11,389 nucleotides of DNA, taken from positions 1 to 11,389 of the forward strand of contig JAABTE010000055.1 in assembly GCA_011390035.1 (NCBI GenBank), read 5' to 3'. Source of the stretch: Desulfobacteraceae bacterium. GTDB taxonomy: Bacteria; Desulfobacterota; Desulfobacteria; Desulfobacterales; JAABSP01. Shown piece by piece: positions 1 to 5,755 of this stretch. Under the pieces are notes generated by a model, which was given only the letters and a program-made list of their open reading frames with translations, did not search any database and was not told the DNA's origin. Made by a program: the position numbers and the translations under genes. Position 1 is the stretch's first letter. The number at the start of each line of letters is the position of its first letter.

Positions 1-416
1 CCCCGCTCCAGTTGAATCCCGGCCAACTGGTGCCACAGCGCCGCGTTGCCCGGATCGATGCGCAGGGCCCGCTCGGTGGTGGCAAGGGCAGCATCCAGCT
101 CTCCGGATTGCGCCTGGGCGCTGGCCTGATCGGAGAGCCGCGCCACAGCCCGATGGGCGTAGCGAACCGGCGTGGCCGCCGTCGAGGATTCACCGTAGCC
201 GCCGAGCGCCCGCGCCCGGGGCGGTTCCAGCGCCGGGGCGCCCGGAACGGGCGTCGGCTCCGTTGCCGGCGCCGGCGCTGGCGCCGGGGCCGTCTCGGGC
301 CGGGGGGGCGGTTGCATGCGGGGGGCGCCGTCCGTGGCGATGTAGGTCTTGGCGCAGCCGGACAGGCCGATCGCCGCAAGGGCGATCAACAGGCACAGAT
401 AAAAACGGTATTTCAT
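1..416 (-). CDS. TPR lipoprotein, LpoP-like candidate activator of PBP1b (C-terminus cut by window edge)
   Basis: The visible part is 138 complete codons; the protein continues past base 1. It begins with a lipoprotein signal peptide: K2 and R4, a hydrophobic stretch at residues 5-19, then lipobox L18-S19-G20-C21. Ala at +2 after the lipidated Cys would favour outer-membrane sorting by the usual Lol rule. Residues 36-62 are a Pro/Ala-rich linker, followed from about residue 95 by a TPR helix pair (key positions A98, G105, A109, A110, A117, D121-P122) and the start of a second unit at W128. The start ATG shares one base with the stop of the upstream PBP1b gene (TGATG) and has GGAGG ten bases upstream, so the two are probably translationally coupled. 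A TPR lipoprotein beside a UB2H-bearing PBP1b matches LpoP of Pseudomonas aeruginosa, an outer-membrane activator unrelated in fold to LpoB. The lipoprotein and TPR calls are strong; the activator role is inferred from context. Confidence 0.8.
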   Translation of the reverse strand, partial: MKYRFYLCLLIALAAIGLSGCAKTYIATDGAPRMQPPPRPETAPAPAPAPATEPTPVPGAPALEPPRARALGGYGESSTAATPVRYAHRAVARLSDQASAQAQSGELDAALATTERALRIDPGNAALWHQLAGIQLER

Positions 417-2782
417 CAAAGATTATCCTCCAGCCATTGCAGAAATGGGGAACGGGTTTTCGAATCCGGGGTCGGGGGCGCCCCGGCGTCGCCGGCGCCG
501 GCATCCTCCGGAGGCGCGTCGTCCGGGACCGGCTCCGGCTTGCAGGAGATGAAGCCCTTGGGCTCGGATCCGCTGATAAAGGGGATGGCGATGGCGCCGG
601 GGCAGTCGCCCTCGGTGCGCAGGCCCAGGATCGGGTCCACCGCCGCCCAGGCGATGTTTTCCGGCTGGGGCGGGCTCAGGGGCGCGTCGGCCGCGGCGTC
701 CATGGCGGCGGCCCAGATCCGAAGCGCCCCGGAGGCGCCGGTGAGGCCGGCCGGGGTGTTGTCGTCCCGGCCCACCCAGACCACCGCCAGCCGATCTGCC
801 GTGAACCCGGCAAACCAACTGTCCTTAAGATCGTTTGTGGTGCCGGTTTTGCCCGCCGGCGACAGGTTCCGGCTCAACAGGCCGGGCAGGGAGCGGGCGG
901 TGCCCTCGGTCACAACGGCCTGCAATACCTTGTTGACCAGGAAAATGGCGGACGGGTCCAGATTCTGGCGCACGGAGACGGGGTAGCGGGATAGGCTGGC
1001 GCCGTCCGGCCGATAGACCGACAGCACGGCCCGCGCCGGTGACTGGAATCCGCCGGATGCCAGGGCCTGGTACATCCGGGCCACCTCGAAGGGGGTCATC
1101 TCGATGGCGCCCAGAAGCGAGGACGGGTAAAGGGGCGTTTCCCGCTCAAAGCCCATGCCGGAAAGGGTTTCCCCCACCCTGTCCAGCCCCAGGGCCATGC
1201 CCAGCCGCACCGTGGCGCTGTTGTAGGAGTGGACCAGGGCCTGGTACAGCGGCACGATGCCGTGGTACCGCCGGTCATAGTTGCGGGGAATCCAGTCGCC
1301 GCCCTTTTCCGGGTCGTCGATGCGGGTCATGCCGTCGTCCAGGGGCGTGATCAGGTGGTACTTGTCCGGCATGGACAGGGCGGTCAGGTAGATGGCCGGC
1401 TTAATAAGCGAGCCGATGGGCCGCCGGGCGCTCAGCGCCCTGTTGAAGCCGGCAAAGCGCGGGTCCCGCCCGCCCACCAGGGCCACCACCTCCGAACCGC
1501 CGGTGGACAGCATCACCCCGCCGCCCTCGAGGCTGTTTTCGGGCATGCCCTTTTGTTTTTCCAGATCGGCCAGGCCCTCCGTCAGGGCGGCCTCCAGGGC
1601 GAACTGGGCCTGGGGGTCCAGCGTGGTGAAGATCCGCAGGCCCTCGGTGCGCAGGTCTTCCTCGGCATAGGATTCCAGGAGCCGCCAGCGGACCAGCTCC
1701 AGGAAGGCGGGAAAGGGCGTGTCTCCCGAATGGCCCGGCGGGATGACGCCCAGATCCCGGCCCTCGGCCTCGGCGGCCGTCTCTTCGGTGATCAGCTTCA
1801 GCCCGGCCATGATCCCCAGCACCTGGTTCCGCCGCTCCGCGGCCCGCTCCGGGTAGCGCCGGGGGTCGTAATAGGACGGCCCCTTGAGCATGCCCACCAG
1901 CAGGGCGATCTCCCGGGGCCGCAGATCCGCCAGGGGCCGGCCGAAATAGAACCGGCTGGCAAGGCCGAAGCCATGGATGGCACGGCTGCCGTCCTGGCCC
2001 AGGAAGACCTCGTTCAGATAGGCCTCCAGGATCTCGTCCTTTTCGTAATTGGCCTCCAGGATCAGGGCCATGATCGCCTCGTCCAGCTTGCGCCGGAAGG
2101 TGCGCTCGTGGGTGAGAAAAAAATTCTTCACGAGCTGCTGGGTGAGGGTGGAGCCACCCTGGGCCGCCCGGAACTGCTTGAGGTTTTCCCAGAAGGCCCG
2201 CAGGATGGACAGGGGCGCGATGCCGCGATGGCGGTAAAAGATCCGGTCCTCCACGGCCAGCAGGGTCTGGATCAGAAGGGGCGGCGCCTCCGCCAGGCGC
2301 ACCAGCACCCGGTCCTCGTTGTGGGTCGGATAGATGCTGGCGATGAGGGCCGGGTCGAGGCGGACCATCTCCAGGGCCGAGCCAGTCTCCACATCGGTCA
2401 GCCCCTTGACGCGGCCGCCGGAAACCGTCACCCGCAGCCGGACCGCCCGCGCCTTGTCGTCGTCGAATTCAAAGGGCCGGCTGTAGATGTTGACGCCGTC
2501 CTCGGCCAGGGCGAAACAGCCGGGGCCGTCCAGGGCCTCGGCGCGGCGATATTCCATGAGGGTCAGCTCCCGGGCCAGCCCGTCCAGAGACAGGCGCCGG
2601 CCCGGATACAGCTCCAGGGGCCGGGCGTAAATGCGGGCGGGCAGCTCCCAGCGCTTGCCGGCGAACTTTTCATGCACCCCGGGCGCCAGGCGGCGGGCGT
2701 GTAGCGCCAGCAGCGCCCCGGCGCCCGCGACCATGGTCAGCAACAGAGCCCCGGCAATCAGCAGTCGTTTTCTGGTGATCAT
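416..2782 (-). CDS. mrcB: Penicillin-binding protein 1b, bifunctional class A peptidoglycan synthase
   Basis: At 788 aa this is close to the usual PBP1b length. It polymerises lipid II into glycan strands and cross-links them on the outer face of the inner membrane. Residues 1-6 are basic, and about 7-28 form the single N-terminal membrane anchor. Residues about 50-145 align with the UB2H regulatory domain of E. coli PBP1b, including the segment ending RPFEFDDDKA (102-111). The GT51 transglycosylase follows: catalytic Glu E178 in EDRIFYRHRG, GGSTLTQQ at 209-216, and the third motif around E235. The transpeptidase has S458-x-x-K461 (nucleophile Ser), S519-Y-N521 and K645-T-G647. Two cysteines (C727, C747) flank a PFISGSEP segment near the C-terminus, followed by an acidic Pro/Ala tail ending in a short amphipathic stretch. 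The ATG at 2782 places the basic residues correctly before the anchor, although its Shine-Dalgarno is weak. No catalytic residue is missing. It is the first gene of a probable two-gene unit with the lipoprotein. Confidence 0.96.
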   Translation of the reverse strand: MITRKRLLIAGALLLTMVAGAGALLALHARRLAPGVHEKFAGKRWELPARIYARPLELYPGRRLSLDGLARELTLMEYRRAEALDGPGCFALAEDGVNIYSRPFEFDDDKARAVRLRVTVSGGRVKGLTDVETGSALEMVRLDPALIASIYPTHNEDRVLVRLAEAPPLLIQTLLAVEDRIFYRHRGIAPLSILRAFWENLKQFRAAQGGSTLTQQLVKNFFLTHERTFRRKLDEAIMALILEANYEKDEILEAYLNEVFLGQDGSRAIHGFGLASRFYFGRPLADLRPREIALLVGMLKGPSYYDPRRYPERAAERRNQVLGIMAGLKLITEETAAEAEGRDLGVIPPGHSGDTPFPAFLELVRWRLLESYAEEDLRTEGLRIFTTLDPQAQFALEAALTEGLADLEKQKGMPENSLEGGGVMLSTGGSEVVALVGGRDPRFAGFNRALSARRPIGSLIKPAIYLTALSMPDKYHLITPLDDGMTRIDDPEKGGDWIPRNYDRRYHGIVPLYQALVHSYNSATVRLGMALGLDRVGETLSGMGFERETPLYPSSLLGAIEMTPFEVARMYQALASGGFQSPARAVLSVYRPDGASLSRYPVSVRQNLDPSAIFLVNKVLQAVVTEGTARSLPGLLSRNLSPAGKTGTTNDLKDSWFAGFTADRLAVVWVGRDDNTPAGLTGASGALRIWAAAMDAAADAPLSPPQPENIAWAAVDPILGLRTEGDCPGAIAIPFISGSEPKGFISCKPEPVPDDAPPEDAGAGDAGAPPTPDSKTRSPFLQWLEDNL
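427..431 (-). promoter_or_regulatory. Shine-Dalgarno for the lipoprotein, inside the PBP1b gene
   Basis: GGAGG on the minus strand lies within the last codons of the PBP1b gene, ten bases before the lipoprotein ATG. It supports that start and reinitiation at the TGATG overlap. Confidence 0.6.
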
Positions 2783-2828
2783 CTCGTGTTTCGGCGGTTT
2801 ATATACATACCTGTTCGCTCAGTCCCAT

Positions 2829-2857
2829 AACATAATCGACACCCTTGCATTTATCAA
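2829..2857 (-). promoter_or_regulatory. Candidate sigma-70 promoter for the PBP1b-lipoprotein unit
   Basis: On the minus strand, TTGATA (2857-2852, five of six to the -35 consensus) is followed after exactly 17 bp by TATGTT (2834-2829, four of six to the -10). The expected transcript start, near 2822, would give a leader of about 40 bases. Identified by eye; no experimental support. Confidence 0.45.
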
Positions 2858-2867
2858 CACTTAATCA

Positions 2868-2936
2868 ATGCGCCGGACAACTTTCAGAGCCGGATCATCC
2901 AATTGCGCCGGCCGGACCCCGGGGCCTCCGGCGCAT
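2868..2936. repeat. Three-copy TGCGCCGG element, two direct and one inverted
   Basis: TGCGCCGG occurs directly at 2869-2876 and 2904-2911, and inverted as CCGGCGCA at 2928-2935. The outer pair extends to nine bases (ATGCGCCGG at 2868-2876 with CCGGCGCAT at 2928-2936). The inner pair forms a compact hairpin with a 16-base loop that contains the self-complementary CCCCGGGG (2917-2924). The two possible stems are mutually exclusive because they share the right arm. There is no T-run after the stem on either strand, so it is not an intrinsic terminator. It lies just upstream of the candidate minus-strand promoter and could be a regulator-binding array or a transcribed structure. Confidence 0.55.
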
Positions 2937-2983
2937 GTTGTCACCTAACTTATTATTGACAAAGAGTATTGATGCCTTTCCTG

Positions 2984-3012
2984 TTGATCCCGGAGCTTAA
3001 ATCCTGTATATA
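2984..3012 (+). promoter_or_regulatory. Candidate sigma-70 promoter for the kinase cluster
   Basis: TTGATC (2984-2989) is followed after 17 bp by TATATA (3007-3012); a better -10, TATAAA, sits at 3009-3014 with a 19-bp spacer. Initiation near 3020 would leave a leader of about 145 bases. A second candidate closer to the gene is TCGTCA (3080-3085), 16 bp, TATCAT (3102-3107). Sequence alone does not decide between them. Confidence 0.4.
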
Positions 3013-3163
3013 AAAATTTCCCCCGCCCTCGCCCGCTGCTTCGATGGCGGTTTCCATAAACAAGCGTCAAAAAGAACAATCGTCAAGAACCGGTTTGATT
3101 CTATCATGAAACAAGCGCCGCTTCAATCCACATGCCACCGCCCACAAGGCCGGAGGTCGCAAT

Positions 3164-5755
3164 ATGCCCGATGACGAAGACCGCCTTCTGATCATCACCG
3201 ACACGGAAACGCCGGCCGATGCCATCCACCGGGAAGCCAGGGCCGCCGGATGGGCGGTAACGGATTGGATCGCCGGCCTGGAAAGTGCGGCGCCGGGCCT
3301 GGAAAAAGCGCCGGCGGCGGTGGCGCTGGCCGTCGGCCGGGAGAACCGGGCGGCGGCCGACGCCCTGGCCGACCGGCTGGGCACGCCGGCGCTGATCATC
3401 GCCCCGGCGCCCTGCCCCGGGCCCGGGGGCGAAGCGATCCCCGACGCCAGGGACCCCGACGCCAGGATCCCGGACGCCGGGGTCCCCGACGCCAGAGCCC
3501 CGGACGGAATGGGCCGGGACGACCTCTTTCCGGAAACCGGGGACGAGGGGACCAATGGGCGGCTGTACCTGGCCCCGCCCTTCACCGCCCGGGAGCTGCG
3601 CCTGTCCCTGCGGCTGCTGGCGGAAAGGGCCCGGGCCCGGATGCGCCAGTGCCGGATGCGCCGGGAGTTCGACGAGACCCTGTCGGCCATCCCCTACGGC
3701 GTGGCCCGGCTTGACGAGGCCGGGGTCATCCGCTGGGCAAATCCGGCCTTCGGCGGCCTGGCCGGCATGGCGCCGGAGCGTCTGGCCGGGGCCAGGATCT
3801 GGGACCCCCTGGGGGAAAACGACCAAACGCAAACCCTTCGCCAGATGTTTCAAAAGCTTAAGAACCAGGGGAAGGCCACGAGCTGGCGGGGCCGGATCAA
3901 CCTGCGCGACGGCCGGCCCATCGAGCTGCAACTGGACTGTCTGCGGGCCTCCGAGGCTGATCCGGGAGAGACGGATTATGTCTGCGCCGCGGCGGATCTG
4001 AGCATCTGGCGGGAGACGGAACAGACCCTGGCGCGCCATGCCGACTGCCTCGAGGTCATCGTGGAGCTGAACGAGATGAAGGCGAAAAGCACCAAGACCA
4101 TCGCCGCCTTCATCCTGGAAAAGGCGCTGCGCTTCACCGGCTCGAAGGTCGGCTTCGTGGGGGAGGTGAGCCCCGACCAGCGGACGCTGACGATTCACAG
4201 TTGGTCCCGCTCCGTGATGGCCGCCTGCGGGGTGCGGCATCCCACCATGTCCCTGCACACGGCCGATGCCGGGATCTGGGGCGAGGCGGTGCGGGAAGGG
4301 CGCATCATCCGGGTCAACGATTACGAAAACCGCCCCAGCCTCCGGGGCCTGCCCGAAGGCCACATGCCCCTGACCCGGGTGGTGGCCGTGCCCATCCTGG
4401 AAGACGGCCGGGTGGTGGTGCTGATCGCCGCGGCCAACAAGGCCGCCGAGTATTCGGATAGCGACATCAACGGGCTGCGGATCCTGGTCAACGGCCTGTG
4501 GCGCCACCTGGAGGACCGGCGGCACAACGCCCGCCTGATCCAGGCCCGGGAGCAGGCCATCACCGCCAACCGGGCCAAGTCCACCTTCCTGGCCACCATG
4601 AGCCACGAGATCCGCACCCCCATGAACGCCATCATCGGCATGACCGACCTGACCCTCCAGACCTCCCTGACCCCGGAGCAGCGGGAATTCCTGGAGATGG
4701 CGCGCGCCGCATCCCATCACCTGATGGAGATCATCGACGACATCCTGGACCTGACCCGCATCGAAGCGGGCCGGCTGAGCCTTGAGCACAACCCCTTCGC
4801 GCCCCGGCGGATGATCCGGCGCCTCATCGGCGCCCTGGAGCACGGGGCCAGGCAAAAGGGGCTGGCCCTGGTTTACGAGATCGACCCCATGACGCCGGAG
4901 ACAATGGTGGGGGACGCGCGAAGGCTTCGCCAGATCCTCTACAACCTGGTGAGCAACGCCATCAAGTTCTCAGAGGAGGGTCGAATCTCCGTTCAACTCA
5001 CGCCCCTTTCCGAGGACCCGGACCACGCCGACCTGCTGTTCGCCGTGGCCGACACCGGCATCGGCATCGCCCAATCCCAGATGGAGCAGATTTTCCAGCC
5101 CTTCTACCAGGCGGACGGCTCCAACACCCGCCGGGCCGGCGGCACCGGCCTGGGCCTGACCATCTGCCGCCAGCTCGTGGAGATGATGGGCGGCGAGCTG
5201 AACGTTGAAAGCCGGCCCGGCGCCGGCAGCGTCTTTTCCTTCCGCGTCCGGCTGGAAAAGACGCCGCCGCCGGCCGACGCCCTGGCGCCGGACCCGCCGG
5301 AAACCGAGGCGCCCCCCGACCCCGGCGCCATCCTGGTGGCCGAGGACGATCCTTTCAATCAGAAGGTGGCGGATCTGTTTTTAAAGCGGCTGGGATTCGC
5401 CCCCACCCTGGTGGCGGACGGCGGGGCCGTTTTAAATCTGCTCGCCGAGCGCCGCTTCGCCATGATCCTTATGGACGTGCGGATGCCGGTCATGGACGGG
5501 CTGACCGCCACCCGGACCATCCGCAGGCGCGAGGAGCAGGTGGGCGGGCGCGTGCCGATCATCGCCATGACCGCCAACGCCATGGCCGGCGACCGCGAGG
5601 CCTGCCTGGCGGCCGGAATGGACGATTATATCGCGAAACCGATCGACTTTCACCGGCTCCGGGCGCTGATCCAGGCCCATTTAAAGCCACCGGCCGCGAC
5701 CGGCGTGCCGGCCGGCCAATTGGGGGGAAGCGATGAAAAACGATATACCCGATGA
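3164..5755 (+). CDS. Hybrid histidine kinase: pseudo-receiver, PAS, GAF, HisKA, ATPase, receiver
   Basis: This 863-aa sensor has no membrane segments and should be cytoplasmic. Residues 5-158 resemble a receiver that has lost its phosphorylation site: alternating hydrophobic strands, no Asp where the acceptor belongs, and APPF at 137-140 in place of the KPF motif, followed by a typical last helix. A proline-rich insert at 82-131 carries pentapeptide repeats. A PAS domain spans about 170-285 and a GAF domain about 300-450. HisKA has phospho-acceptor H481 in SHEIRTPMN. The ATPase has N598 in the N box, DTGIG at 630-634 and GGTGLGL at 659-665. A C-terminal receiver (about 722-840) is intact: E727/D728, acceptor D771, T803, K825. 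Phosphate can thus pass from H481 to D771, but there is no Hpt or DNA-binding output. The start is set by GGAGGT six bases upstream. The stop overlaps the next gene by 23 bp. The signal is unknown. Confidence 0.93.
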   Translation: MPDDEDRLLIITDTETPADAIHREARAAGWAVTDWIAGLESAAPGLEKAPAAVALAVGRENRAAADALADRLGTPALIIAPAPCPGPGGEAIPDARDPDARIPDAGVPDARAPDGMGRDDLFPETGDEGTNGRLYLAPPFTARELRLSLRLLAERARARMRQCRMRREFDETLSAIPYGVARLDEAGVIRWANPAFGGLAGMAPERLAGARIWDPLGENDQTQTLRQMFQKLKNQGKATSWRGRINLRDGRPIELQLDCLRASEADPGETDYVCAAADLSIWRETEQTLARHADCLEVIVELNEMKAKSTKTIAAFILEKALRFTGSKVGFVGEVSPDQRTLTIHSWSRSVMAACGVRHPTMSLHTADAGIWGEAVREGRIIRVNDYENRPSLRGLPEGHMPLTRVVAVPILEDGRVVVLIAAANKAAEYSDSDINGLRILVNGLWRHLEDRRHNARLIQAREQAITANRAKSTFLATMSHEIRTPMNAIIGMTDLTLQTSLTPEQREFLEMARAASHHLMEIIDDILDLTRIEAGRLSLEHNPFAPRRMIRRLIGALEHGARQKGLALVYEIDPMTPETMVGDARRLRQILYNLVSNAIKFSEEGRISVQLTPLSEDPDHADLLFAVADTGIGIAQSQMEQIFQPFYQADGSNTRRAGGTGLGLTICRQLVEMMGGELNVESRPGAGSVFSFRVRLEKTPPPADALAPDPPETEAPPDPGAILVAEDDPFNQKVADLFLKRLGFAPTLVADGGAVLNLLAERRFAMILMDVRMPVMDGLTATRTIRRREEQVGGRVPIIAMTANAMAGDREACLAAGMDDYIAKPIDFHRLRALIQAHLKPPAATGVPAGQLGGSDEKRYTR
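3437..3508 (+). repeat. 15-bp in-frame tandem repeat encoding xPDA[R/G]
   Basis: Four full units and a partial fifth encode IPDAR, DPDAR, IPDAG, VPDAR and APDG, residues 92-115 of the hybrid kinase. The first codon varies (ATC, GAC, ATC, GTC, GCC), while CCC/CCG, GAC and GCC are nearly fixed. The array lies where helix alpha-4 would be in the receiver-like N-terminus, between the strand ending LIIAP and the one ending APPF. See the related array at 9562-9651. Confidence 0.9.

Larger units (their letters stand above)
2783..3163. other. Divergent intergenic region between the PBP1b gene and the kinase cluster
   Basis: These 381 bases carry no convincing gene. They are more AT-rich than the flanking coding DNA, especially at 2800-2870 and 2940-3110. 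They hold a candidate minus-strand promoter (2829-2857), a three-copy TGCGCCGG element (2869-2936) and one or two candidate plus-strand promoters (2984-3012 and 3080-3107). CGTCAA is directly repeated at 3065-3070 and 3081-3086, 16 bp apart, each followed within a few bases by GAAC. That repeat overlaps the second candidate plus-strand promoter and could be a regulator site. The kinase gene has a good Shine-Dalgarno, GGAGGT at 3152-3157, six bases before its ATG. Confidence 0.6.

Noticed and set aside
1229..2704. A 491-codon plus-strand open frame opposite the PBP1b gene
   Set aside because: Antisense of strongly conserved PBP1b motifs, with a Gln/Gly-rich composition and no domain; a shadow frame.
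2868..2948. A 26-codon open frame in the divergent region
   Set aside because: No Shine-Dalgarno, composition dictated by the repeat element, and no homology I recognise.
2956..2961. A perfect TTGACA, suggesting a strong promoter toward the kinase cluster
   Set aside because: No acceptable -10 lies 15-19 bp downstream (the candidates read like TCCTGT), so it was not called as a promoter.
3106..3174. A 22-codon upstream open frame overlapping the kinase start
   Set aside because: No ribosome-binding site precedes it, and it carries no attenuator-like run of regulatory codons.
3104..4855. A 583-codon open frame on the minus strand opposite the hybrid kinase
   Set aside because: It is the GC-rich shadow of the kinase: low-complexity Gly/Pro/His/Gln composition, no recognisable domain, and it runs through the divergent region without a good start.
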